Assembly (NCBI GenBank): GCA_050084985.1
Contig: JBITNC010000001.1
Location: 11,098,001 to 11,162,000 of the forward strand
Source: Nageia nagi
Lineage: Eukaryota; Pinophyta
DNA length: 64,000 nt
Direction of reading: 5' to 3'
Part shown: in pieces, positions 1 to 11,600 of the stretch
How positions within the stretch are numbered: the stretch's first letter is position 1
How the letters are laid out: the number at the start of each line of letters is the position of its first letter
Notes under the pieces: model-generated
Seen by the model: the letters and a program-made list of their open reading frames with translations, nothing else
Told to the model about the DNA's origin: nothing
Databases searched by the model: none
Made by a program: the position numbers and the translations under genes

Positions 1-617
1 TGTTAAAGCTTTTCTCATGCTTCAAAAGGAGCCTAAAAAGGTTCTCAAAGATAAGATTTCTTTTTATGGTTGAACTTCTTCTTGAAAGGAGTTTTGGTTA
101 CTCTAAGAGCAACATTATCCTTAGGAGAAGAAATTAAGACCTTTTTGTTAAAGCTTTTCTCATGCTTCAAAAGGAGCCTAAAAAGGTTCTCAAAGAAGAA
201 GACTTCTTTTTCATCATCAAGCCTTATTTTCATAACCGTCATAAAGTTTTTAAACCTTGAAGAAAAGTTTTGAAGAATGATGAAGACCATGAACTCATCA
301 TTGATCCAATTGCATCTACAAGCAACAAGTTGTGTACTAATGTTAATAATTTTATTCAAGTAGATAACCATATTTTCATCTTCCCCTTAACAAGATTGCA
401 GCTACTTTTGGAGAATAGTAAATATTTTTGAAAACTATGAACCAAGGGATATTTGCTTAAGTTTATCCCAAGCTTCTTTTGCCAAAGTTGAAGAGGAAAT
501 CATCAGAAGCATATCATTTGAAACTACATGAAAGATCATAGAGGTTGTCAATTCATTCTTTATGTTATAAGTCTCTAGTGTCTTCTCATCTATAAGAGGT
601 AAAAGGTTCTCATTCAC
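1..617 (-). pseudogene. Copia gag fragment, family X copy 1
   Basis: Two open segments (617-435 and 371-45) encode pieces of a Copia-type gag (UBN2-like): AWDKLKQISLGS, then YLNKIINISTQLVACRCNW, RLDDEKEVFFFENLFRLLL and a basic TPFKKKFNHKKKSY end. They align with the plus-strand gag at 63402-63920. Frame breaks between 372 and 434 show it is dead. The element continues to its LTR at 3549-4030 in the same orientation. Confidence 0.8.
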
Positions 618-1589
618 TATTTGCCAAAGCTTTTTTACCTATAATTTAGCTCTTATATGAAGTTTTCAAATACTAAAGTTAGAAACATCAAGAATGTGTT
701 TGGTAAAAAAGATTCTCTTATTTGCTACACAAAAATATGAAAAATAATAAGCATATAATTAACAACATTATATGTTAAGTTTTAACCAAGTAAAAAATAC
801 ATGTTAATTTTAACACAAAAGATATACCTAATTTGTTTCACTAGTGTAAATATTTTACAACTCATAATAATCTATGTACCTAAATACATTTCTCATCTTA
901 AGAACCGTAGATGTAGAGTGACATTGTTGAGGTTTATTTTCTTATCTAAAATTAGGCTTTCACCTAGATGCCCACAAAGAGGAGCCTAAGTACTACCAAT
1001 CCTCAACCAGTTTGCCTTGGTCAATATTATACTTTCTCATAAGAAGTACCCACTATTTTTCAAAGTTATAAAGTTTATTAGATTGATCAAATTATTAATC
1101 TTGATTAGATTTCAAATTATCCTTTTAATTTATCAAGATAATATCTGAATAAACGTGCAAACATGTGCTATCACTACACATATGTCTGTCCACCTATTGG
1201 AGTTATGTCTAGACCAATAGAGGACTTGGGGGCAATTAACAAGTACAAACTTTTCATCATTTGGATCGTCGAACTTAAAGGCTCCAGTTTGCTTGTTCTC
1301 ATCTCATGGCTCCCCAAACAAGTCATGTTGTGGAATGTACGTACAGATGTGTTCATTTGAAAGGGTTACTCATTTCAATGTTTACGATAAAGCAAAAGTG
1401 CTAAACATGAAGTAAAGTGCATAAATTAAACATCATCCATCTATAACATGGAACCTTAAGAGTCCAATGGGTTTTGTTTACTAACTCCTAGAGAACATCT
1501 TTACATAGGTCCATAAATTTGCACAAATTAACTTTGCAAAAATGATAAATACTCATGCATTAATTATATAATTTGCATAAGTTAACTTT

Positions 1590-1985
1590 GCATAAAGGAT
1601 AAATTCTGAACATGCATTTTTAAGCCATAAGCATGCATCTTAAAAAATTAAATCCTAAGCATTAACTTAAAAATTTAAGTCCTTAAGTATGCATTATTAA
1701 CTTAATAAATAAGTTTTAAAAATATATATTAATTAGCTTAAAAATTAAGTACTAAGCATGCACTTATTAACTTAACAAATAAGTTCTTAAAACATACATT
1801 AATTAGCTTAAAAATTAAGTACTAACAATGCATTTATTAACTTAACACATAAGTATTAAGCATGCATTTAACTTAAGATTTAAGTACTAACCATAAGCAT
1901 GCAACTCTTTATCTTAAAGTAAAAATTTAGTGCTAAGCATAAGCATACAACTCTTTATCTTCAAGTAAAAATTTAGTATGCATAC
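1590..1985. repeat. AT-rich tandem repeat in the family X leader
   Basis: Repeats of about 60-70 bases built on AAGCATGCA, CTTATTAACTTAAC and TTAGCTTAAAAATTAAGTAC. A matching stretch in opposite orientation lies at about 62140-62360 in copy 3, so this belongs to the element's leader, between PBS and gag. Confidence 0.65.
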
Positions 1986-2444
1986 TAGATAAAAATAATA
2001 ATAAGAAAAAATTTATACTAATTCCCCCCTTTTTATTTAAAGATTTATTCTTAAAAGTAGCATACCAAATAATTTATCCTTATAAGTATTTGCATGCTAA
2101 AACATTCTAAGTATGTATTCATATTAAATATTTTAAGTAAAAAAATTCTTTTTTTACTTAAAGAGTAGCATAGCTAAATTAAAGTAGCATTCCTCTAAAA
2201 AAATTAAATTAATAATTTATTTACGTAAATTACAAAACTTAACCAAATAAAATCTCCATTTTAGGAGTAATGATGAAAGTATACTTCAGCATTAATGAGT
2301 TTTGGACATTCTATCTACTTTAGACCTATCTTAAAGACAATTCATGATGGAGAAAAAAAGTGAAGTATACATTTACACAAGACATGAATGCTAGTAGAGG
2401 CATTAAAGACTAAAGGAGACTTGCAAGAAAATCCAAAATTAGTA

Positions 2445-2960
2445 TCAAAAGTAATCAACAAGGGAAAAAAAAAAGGAAAGGAGGGAGGCGCAAAAGGTAA
2501 TAACAAAAAAAATAATCTCTAGTGGGTGGCCGTGCGAGAGGAGTGGTTGGTGGATGAGAGAGGAAAGAGCCCACGGCAAAGGCTTTAAACCCCCCTGATT
2601 GGATACAAAGTCCTGAGGGCGGAGCGTGATGGTCTTGGCTTGATTCTCATCCCCCCGTGGCCACCATTTCGGGTTAGATTTTAATGTGAAAGTCAAGATT
2701 AGTGGATAACGTCTGACTCTAAATTGTGTGGTCGATCCAAGTCGGGTTCAGCTTGTTGCGGTTGTTGCTCGATTATGGGCAAATGATAAAGGAGGTCGAA
2801 CAAAAAATAGACTGCATCACCTTCGCTACCCCAATAAACAAACACAGCAAAGAGCAGTCGTAGTGACACCGGTAAAGAGCAGACGTCGCAGTGGCCTGAC
2901 AGCACAGGCAGGAGAGGAGATAGCAAAGGACAGACATGGGGTTTCAACTAACTTCGTGCA
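2445..2960. other. GC-rich segment within family X leader, copy 1
   Basis: About 500 bases clearly richer in G and C than the surroundings, with open frames on both strands (for example 2947-2699 minus). No protein family is recognised. The equivalent part of the other X copies carries different sequence (35990-36610 and 60900-61610), so it may be copy-specific inserted or captured DNA. Confidence 0.5.
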
Positions 2961-3534
2961 GTGAGCGTGGTGCTAAAAAAAATAAAATGTCATAGTGCCA
3001 CCAGCTCACAGTGAAATAATATACATGGGGTTTCAAGTCCTTTTGATTTTGTATATTGCAAAAATATATATATATATATTTATGTCTATATATTTGTTAG
3101 AAATAATAAACTTCTCTTCTTCTTTTTTTTGTGTTAATGTAATAAAAGAATGTGTGTATATATATGTATATATAGTGCTCTCAAAATAAATTAAGTGTAA
3201 AGATAAATTTCTCAAAGAAAATAAGAACCTTTTTTTTTAAATTAATAAATGGTTTAAAGAGTAAAATGTAATTTTTATATACTAATTTCAATTAACAATA
3301 TGTTCATTAAATGTTAGTATAAAAGATAAATGCATCATATTACTATTTTTAGCCAAATTTTGTAAAAAAAAATTAGCTAACACATGACTCAAAATATGTT
3401 AGTATTATTAGCAAAATAAACCAAAAGACAAAAATGACATTATACCTTCTCTTGACTTTACCTCACAATAAAAAGTAAGTTGAGGGATGAAGAAGAGCTT
3501 CCACATCAAGGATGTGAAGAAGAGCTTTCAAAGA

Positions 3535-3546
3535 GCTCTGATACCA
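3535..3546 (-). other. Primer binding site, family X copy 1
   Basis: Reads TGGTATCAGAGC on the minus strand, two bases inside the LTR end. This is complementary to the initiator-Met tRNA 3' region and is the classic plant Copia PBS. Confidence 0.85.
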
Positions 3547-3548
3547 AA

Positions 3549-4030
3549 TAAAAGGATTGAAATATAACTAATACAATCTTAAACTCCCAATATCACATGA
3601 AAGCGTACAATACACATCTAATAAACTCACAAAGATAACACACGATGTAAGTGGTTCCTCCAACTAGAAGTACATCCACTACCTAGATCTCCCTTCTTAA
3701 CAAATATGAACTCTTACAATCCTCCTACATTTTTCTCCTATACACTATCCTATAGCATAACTTTACTTTACAAATTGTTGTATGATCATAAGAGGGAGCC
3801 TTCTATTTATAGATCAAAATTCTTCTTTAGATCACCCTTTTATCCAATGTACAAAAGCATGAAATGCACATCCTTTTACCCAACAGGCATGCTCATGACA
3901 TGGAGTTTAGGATAAGTTACATTATCATATTTACTTAAATACTTAAGGTATCAAATGTTAACATTAATTATCAGTGAACTTACATAGAAGATTATTGTAA
4001 AACCTTTACAATAATGCGTTATACATTCCA
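3549..4030 (-). mobile_element. Copia family X 5' LTR, copy 1
   Basis: 482 bases on the minus strand, starting TGGAATGTATAACGCATTAT and ending next to the PBS. It aligns along its length with the LTR at 59790-60288 and that at 45661-46213; shared blocks include AAGTTCACT, GATACCTTAAGTATTTAAGT, GCATGCTCATGACATGGAGT and TATAAATAGAAGG (TATA box). Confidence 0.85.
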
Positions 4031-4033
4031 AAA

Positions 4034-4620
4034 ATGGGATCATCATTTTTTAACTCTAGGTTAAAAAGTTTCAATTGAAGTTGGTTTAATTCCAATTCGA
4101 AATGGGAATCAAATAAGTCTTTGGGTTTCTTTAGTGCATTCCAACCATCATCAATAGAGAGAATGTGATGGTTAACCTTCTCACTAACCGAAGATGCAAT
4201 CAAAGCATATGCCTTATTGTTTTTCATGTTCCAAACTGTAAGCTCCTTGGCATTAGTTGGTTTGGTAGGTTGGTTATCACCATCACAAATGCGAACCTAA
4301 AAATCATTGAAAATCAAAGTATGCATTATTTTCCTAGACTACTCTGGCCAATTTTCTTTCCTAATTAATACAACACCAACAATATTCACAAGGGAACGCA
4401 TCTTTGAAATAGAAACTTCAAACTTTATTTATTTGCTTTTCAAACTTTTACAATTCAAGAAATTGCACACACTTTTTCAAAAATAACGTCCACACAAAAT
4501 CAAAATTTCTTTTCGCTCACACCACACCAAAAATGCAAAAAGAATATAAGATCTCAAAAGAGATTTATTACATCACATGTCTCCTCTTACGAGAAGGATT
4601 TCTTCTAGGAGGCATGTTAC
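4034..4620 (-). pseudogene. Retrotransposon gag fragment interrupted by family X LTR
   Basis: On the minus strand an ATG at about 4614 opens with MPPRRNPSRKRRHV and soon meets stops. Further on, 4227-4034 encodes a gag-like stretch (NKAYALIASSVSEKVNHHI, then ELELNQLQLKLFNLELK) cut off at the X LTR start. The second part resembles the Copia gag pattern of an ALSLI-type motif followed by a long helix. Element assignment is uncertain beyond LTR retrotransposon. Confidence 0.55.
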
Positions 4621-6014
4621 GAGGAGATGGCATAGCTAAAGTAGAAGCAGCATCGAACAATTCAACATCATCTCAATCTTTGTTATCCTCAACATTAACC
4701 AAATAACATGTTTCCAACTCTGATTTTATTTTGTCAACTTCAAGTGTGACAATACTCTAAAGTACAAAATCCCTCAATTATGTCAAAATCACCAAAATCT
4801 AAATCAAATGTCATTACATCTTTACCAATATATTTTTTAATTGCACACAAAATATAATATCCATCAATTGACATAACTGACATCTACACTGAATTCTGAA
4901 CTCAACAAAAAAAAAATTCACTAAAAACGAAGTTCATTTCACCAAGTTATGGCCAAAAATATCTTCAAAATTCGAAATTACCCAAAAATCAAATTAAATG
5001 CTATGTAGTCAAAATGTTGATTGAGCGATCAAATCTGCTTTGTAGCGAATTTGAGCTGTCAAAATGAATAGGAACTGCTAGTAGCACCACTTAGCACACT
5101 CTCGAACATTTTTGTGGGGAGGATAAAAAATTCCAAGCGAATCAGGAAAAACGATCTTGGTCAAGGTCTAGTGTGTGTTGGAGGATGTGTGAGGGTTGAT
5201 AGGGTCACATAACGACTCCATAGGATTTGAAAAACGGTGAGGCAAGCAGACTGGGAGATGCGCAACAGCAAGGAACTTTGGAAACGGTGTGCAGGAGTTT
5301 GGCTTCTAGCTGGCGGTGAGAGGCGCACGAGGTTGGGAGATCCCGAGGAGGATTGCATGTGTGGGTTTACTGTTTGGGAGGTGCAAAGTTTGGAAAATGA
5401 TCGAACGGTAGTGCACGAGCTGGGAGGACGAACGATGCATGAGGATGACTCCACAGCGTATGGTGCAAAGCGCAAAATGGTTGGGGACTTTGGGAGACCT
5501 AGGGTAGACTCCAATAGAGGTTGTTTGAATGTCATGTGCTTTGGGTCTTTGGGAATGCATCTGGTGGCTAGTGATACAAATGGCGGGAGAGGGAGGAGTT
5601 TGAAAAACTTCCACAAAATAGAAAGGATTTTAAAAAAAATATGCACAAGCTTAGAATTGTTATGCCTTTTTTTATTTTCTTTTCCAAATCAACTAAACCA
5701 ACATTTTGCCAAAACTACAGGTTTAAATACAAAACTATCAAACTTTTACACACAACCACTGAAAAACTTTTGTCACACAACACTTACACAACTGAAAACT
5801 TCAAACTATGATAATTCCACCATATCTTCACCAAATCACCTTGTTCAAAAGACAAAACCACTCTCCTCAAAAAAGGGTATCCAAATATGTGGTCAAAAAT
5901 GGATTTTAATGCTCAGTTTCAATGAAAAACAAAAGCAAAATTTTGGATGAAATTTTGGCAACATTTTTAATTATTTTCATGGAGTTAAAGAAAAAAAACT
6001 CATAGCTTTAATAC
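4621..6014 (-). mobile_element. Leader and degenerate PBS of a second LTR element
   Basis: On the minus strand TTGGTATTAAAGC at about 6003-6015 looks like a decayed TGGTATCAGAGC primer site. Between it and the gag at 4620 lies about 1.4 kb with a GC-richer part (5150-5620). The 237-codon plus-strand open frame there (5237-5950) shows no domain and is not called. Confidence 0.4.
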
Positions 6015-8563
6015 CAATGCTAGGCCGGATAACTCAAAAATCAAAAAACATTGTATTAAGTTAAAATAATGCCTTAATATACAAGAAGATTGACTCTTTA
6101 CATTCACCTTCTTGGATGACCCTTGAGATACAATATAACTCTTCATATTCTCTTAGAAATTATATTTCAAATTCTAGAACACAAAGCTACAAATTTACTA
6201 AATATAATAAATAACTACTACTATATTGTATGTACCATAATCCCTAAAGATTAAATGTCTAACAAAATGAACTATTCAAATAACATTTTTACAACAAATA
6301 CTTTTATTTATGTTAATTTAATCACAAATCCATTTATTATTATTTACCACTAATATTCTAAGAGAAACTAAAACAATCATATAAAGAATTGTGTGAATAT
6401 AACCAACCTTAATTAACTTTGTTCATATTCATCTTGAACAACTAACCTTTTGTATCAACATCAATTTTTATTTGATTAATTTATTAATAGTTTCACATAA
6501 TATTTACTAGTATATTTTTATTATAATGTGCCACTTAGTTGAGTCAAATAATTCAGTCTAATTGTTCAATATAGAAAAATTGCAAGTTTTAAAGATAAAC
6601 TTTAAAGTAATAAATAGAATAATAATCAACAATAATTGCATTTGTTTAAAAATTTGATCCTCTGGCAATTCTATTATTCCCATACCTGAGAGAGATGGTC
6701 CTCATGTTTATTGATTGATGATCACACTTTGATTAAGTAGAACGAAAAACATATACCATAATTTGTATAAATCTTTTGAGTTAGACTAAACTTCAGTATC
6801 TCCTTGTGGGGAAGTGTTTACAATATATTTTGAAGTGTTCAATAATCAAACCTTAAACCTGCAGATCAAGTGAGAATAATGTTATTAATCAACCAAAGAT
6901 TATTGTTATTACTCAACCAGTCATGATGGGCCTTTATAGGAGTTTAAAACCTTTTCTTCTTGCAAATTAGAAATAACAGAAAGAAAAATCTAATAAATCC
7001 TGAGGCCTTGTCATTTATATTGTTTGCAATAAGAACCTCAATGAACATCAGCATAGTTGGGCTTTCATATAGACCTTACATAGAACAAGAAAACAAGTTG
7101 CACAAATTTAGTCCATGTTTATAAATTTTTGATAATATACTATGTAACAAAGTTGTCTCCTTGTTTTTCAATGCGATATGGATGTAGGTATTCTGCATAT
7201 GTATAAATATTTCCATAACATTATTCTTCTCATATTATTATTTATAGGGTAAGAACATGGAGGTTCATAATATTTTTAAAATGTGTCTGTATATATTCAG
7301 TGAGAGAAGGCATTATCTGCAATAAATTATTTATCTTCAAAAGCCATACAATGCTATCAAACAACAAAGTTTCTCATTTGGGTACAACTTATTATTGGTA
7401 AAAGCTGCTTCTAAAGTGACATTAAGTAAAGATATGAAACATATCAGTCATCTAGAATTGAAACAGTGATAAATCACTAATCAGTCATATTTGGTTTTCC
7501 TTTTAACTTCTACAACGTGTCATACATTCATTTTTAATTTTTAAAATCTATAATGAATTTGGTTCCAAGCAAGGTTATATAGTTCACTTCACATTTACAA
7601 ATACTTACAAGCTTTCCAGGTATTAATGCTCAAGGTCTTGACCAGAATGCAAAAGTTGTGTCGGAGACGTGGATGCCCTCAAAACTCTTGGTTTCCAATT
7701 AAAGAAAACTGTCCGACTTCTATGATATAAGAACATTATCTTTAAATTCATTGTCAAACAGATCATAGTTCAAAAAATCAGATTCAGCCAATATTAGTTT
7801 AGGTCCATCAGCAATTTAGAAATTATGTGGGCAAAAAAACTAAAGAATCTGAGTTTAGATAAAGTGCAACATAATTGGCAATTATTCAACAAAGAAGGCA
7901 TATTCCTGAATAAGGGTGATTCTTTGTTTTTCTCGATTCGACAAATAATCACTGATTTTTCAAACTATGAAACATATTTCATAGCTCTGGCACGTCACCA
8001 ATTTGTTATTTGCACAGTACATCTGTCTATCCCTCTCACATAGCTGACATATTGAAGCCTGCTTGAAGAATTTACAACCCAACAACTATAAAAAATTAAG
8101 AATTTACAACACAACAACTATACAATAATTTCTGTCCCTTTGCATGAATGTTGTATCACTAATATAATCAAATTGGAGTTCTAGCCATCATATATGTTGT
8201 GGGATCACATCACATGCACAATTGCTTCTTGAATCCTTGGGCTTTAATTGAATGAAGGGCATATGTGTATTCCAGTTTCAAATTCGATCATGCAATGATC
8301 AAAAAGAACAATTTTTTTGGAAATATATGATAACCATTGAATACCTAATTGCATAAGACATGCAGTTCAGTTTCAGATTTGATCATGCAAAGATCAAATG
8401 TACCAAAATCTTACAAGATTCCAACAGAGACGTGTACAACAAAATTCCAAAATTGAATATGTAATTGCAGAAGACCAACAAATATAGCATTCCACAGAAC
8501 ATCATACCATATATTTTGTATAAATAAGAAGTATCAGTGACCTGATGTAAGAGATCTTACAAT
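6015..8563. other. 3' flank of HCF106, no gene recognised
   Basis: AT-rich sequence between the putative PBS and the HCF106 stop. 6015 to about 6700 may be the LTR of the neighbouring element. Nothing coding is recognised in 6700-8563; the nearest part to 8564 must hold the HCF106 3' UTR. No canonical AATAAA was seen close to the stop. Confidence 0.5.
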
Positions 8564-8661
8564 TTACACAACTTTGCCATTGTTTGGCTTTCCATCCTCA
8601 CTACTTTCCTGTGACAAAATACTTGCTGAAGAACTACTACCCAGCTCTGCACCTTCTTCAG
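8564..8661 (-). CDS. HCF106: HCF106 exon 8: C-terminus and stop
   Basis: Acceptor TTTGCAG|CT leads into 31 codons and TAA at 8564. The product is Ser/Glu-rich ([20 protein letters not shown], then [12 protein letters not shown]), like the disordered stroma-facing ends of other TatB proteins. Only composition and phase support it, but the acceptor is strong and the frame closes cleanly. Confidence 0.78.
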
Positions 8662-11600
8662 CTGCAAAGTTTTAACAAACGAATAAACTGAATGATGCAC
8701 GCTAACAAACTGTAGATATCATGAATAGAATCTATAAAGATAATGTCAACCAAAACGGCATGCTGATATGAACATTCTGTTCTAATAACAATAGTAACTA
8801 CTAAAGAAATTTATACTTGATTCTTTCAGCTTGTCCGTTGGAACTAGAGTTTTTATATGATCTTCAGTAACCTTCAAGTAATCTTCACTTGAGTATGCTT
8901 CTGTCACAGGAAGCCCCATTGACGGAAATAATTCAGAAGAACGGAATATAAGCTCAAGAATACACAAGCATACACAGGAGTTCGTGCATACTAAAGGGAC
9001 AATATTAACAGTCTAAATAAAGCTGTAATGGCTAAGAGAAATTTATACTCGACTCTTTCGGCATCTCCTCCGGAACTACAGTTTTTATTTGATCTTCAGT
9101 AACCTGTAAGGAATCTTCACTTGAGGATGCTCCTGTCACTGGAGGCTCATCTGTGTAAATAAAATCAGAAGGAATACAAGCTCAGTAACACACAAACATA
9201 TACCCGATTTTTTATATATGTATATATATAGAGAGAGAGAGGGTGGGCGGAGGGGAAGAAAGAGGACAAGTAACAACGGTTTTAATAAAGCAGTAACAGC
9301 TAAAAGAAATTTATACCCGACTGTTTAAGCTTCTCCTCTGGAACTAGTGTTTCTATTTGGTCTTCAATAGCCTGTAAAGAATCTTCACTTGAGAATTCTT
9401 TTGTTATAGGAGGTACATCTGCGTACATAAAATCAGAAGAAAGGAATATAAGCTCAAGAACACAAAGCATATATTCTTATATATAAATGGGACACGTAAT
9501 ACTGTATGTAGATTGATAACCCTATTTTAAAGACTTCAACTTTTGATATCAAATGCCAAGGTATCTTAAAGATTGACAATAGCTGATGGAAAATTTCCAT
9601 ATTGCTAAACATGATAACATGTTGTAAAATACAAATGGTCAAGGATGAACAATTAATGTTGATTGTTTCATTTTCCTTTAGGTCTCTGAAACATCCTGGA
9701 TCATAACTTATCTAAAAAGTGAAAACTTTCCACGTTCCAAGTTGGATTTAACCCTATATATCTAGCTAGGACTTTTTAGCAACTCAACATGAAGGGACAT
9801 CTATACCGACTATATCCACCAAATGGTGGCTCATTTATTTCAAGTTTATTCAAAGCAGATGCTGCCATTCCTCCTAACAATTATTTATGATCTCTGATCA
9901 TCTCCTCACAAAGACAGTATTTTGTTGAAATGCAACTAGGCATCAGATTATAATTAATATTTCTAACAAAAAAAACAAAAGCTAGTTCCATGTTCTCTCT
10001 CTTCTTCTATTAACAGTGAAATCATTCAAAATTCAGCAATTGTATTTACTATGAAACACATGCTACATTTCCAGTTTAAGAACCAAAATGATCATGCCAA
10101 GGTTATCTCAAAGATTGCAATAATTCAACTTCCATGTAGCTCGGTCATCAAGGTTAAGCCAAAACAGACCAAACACTTTGATTAATTATATCAAAGCAAG
10201 TCAATTCTCTGAAATATTCTTTGATCTAGTGGTATTATTGAAGTGATAATTATCAAGGAATATCAACAAATGCATGCCAATTTTCTAAGCAAGATCCCTC
10301 TCTAATGCTTGAAAACTCTTTTTTGAAGCTGTCAAGATGCAACTAAAAAGCTCAAATAACGAAACAAAACTCAGACCCAAAGTATCCATAAGAAAATCTC
10401 ATACTGATGCATATAATTTCATTATACAGATGTAAAACATGTCTGACTGTATGGGTATATTTTTGAGAGCCACAATTTTGTAAAATATATGATATGCTAA
10501 GGCACATGGAGTTCATGAAGGCAGCCATATGAAGCGATTGGCCCCAAAACATGAACCAAGAACCAGAATGAATGCTTGACGATTCTCATCTTTAACGTTG
10601 AATCTAGTTATGAATCCTTTATTTTGCCTGTTTTCTTTAGTTGAATCGTTACTTGAAAATACTCATATTTTTCCTCAGCCAAATGGTGTCCTTCAAAATG
10701 TTGAATCGAGGAAAAGGGCTATAATGCCATGCCACAAGCAAGTTGTTTCCAAAATGAACATATATAAAAGAAAAGTGTTTCAAGACATCTTACTTTGAGC
10801 CAAAACAGTGAAAAGATGAAACACAACTAAAAGTAATTCAAGTTCCAGCCCTAAAACAATCCAGAGAGCTACATCCTTTCGTGCAAGAGAAATATAAAAA
10901 CTGCAGATATCATCTGTTAAGTGTTACTTACAGTTACCTGAAAATAAGATTTTATGGTTAGCATGCCGTACTCAGCCCTTAAGTCAATTGTAAACTCGTA
11001 ACAATGAAATAACTTTGTCACTTAGTTGCTTTTGTTTTAACTCTGCATTTAAATTTCAAAATACCATATCCGGCACGTCTTCCAACCAGATAATCTTTGG
11101 GTTGTTCTGAAATACAGTAACTGTTTTTGGGCCCTTTTAACATATACGCCCTAGTAGTTATATTGAAATACATCAGCTCTACGGATGTGACCCATAATGG
11201 ATCAGCAGCATCAGTAGTTGGAGGTCCGCCTATGTAAGATTAGTCACCCACCTAAGTTTAGGACATAATGTTGTTAAGTACACATAGCACACAAAAGCAT
11301 GTCATGGAGACAGACTTGACACAAATGTAGTCAACCACCAAGGAATTATTATGTCAAATTTGAGAACAATTGGATGCACAATTTGAGAGTTACAGCTTCT
11401 AGGCACTTTTTGAGTCACTGCTGGGTCTTCACCGGGTCATGCTCGGATCTGTCCAAAGCAGTGTTGTGGCTTCCTGAAATTTGAACCACACATACTTCTT
11501 ACCATGATGAAGCTTCCCCTAAAGGATTGTGGACAAAGGAGTTAATACGCATGAAAATATGGGTGTTGGTAATTGGACAGAGGTGTATTCACTATTCAGG

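Larger units (their letters stand above)
8810..9480 (-). repeat. Tandem genomic repeat carrying HCF106 modules A, B and C
   Basis: Three units start near 8810, 9042 and 9310, with donors 232 and 268 bases apart. Each carries AAATTTATAC at the donor side, the module exon, and on the far side an intron stretch with TCAGAAG...GGAATA..AAGCTCA..AACAC-like sequence. Repeat homology thus extends into introns, so whole exons were duplicated at DNA level. Between B and A lies a TA/GA microsatellite (about 9209-9240). Confidence 0.85.

Noticed and set aside
2445-2947. Two minus-strand open frames in the GC-rich segment
   Set aside because: No recognisable domain, no splice signals, and a comparable frame on the opposite strand.
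3060-3180. TA-rich open frames in a microsatellite
   Set aside because: Simple TATATG/TATA repeats; not coding.
5237-5950. 237-codon plus-strand open frame
   Set aside because: Composition is irregular, changing from GC-richer Arg/Gly-rich to Asn/Thr/Lys-rich text; an overlapping long frame exists on the other strand, and no domain is seen. It sits in a retroelement leader.
8901-8967. Extension of module C upstream to match the outer boundary of A and B
   Set aside because: The aligned outer acceptor has lost its AG, and the family sequence KAY fits the inner acceptor.
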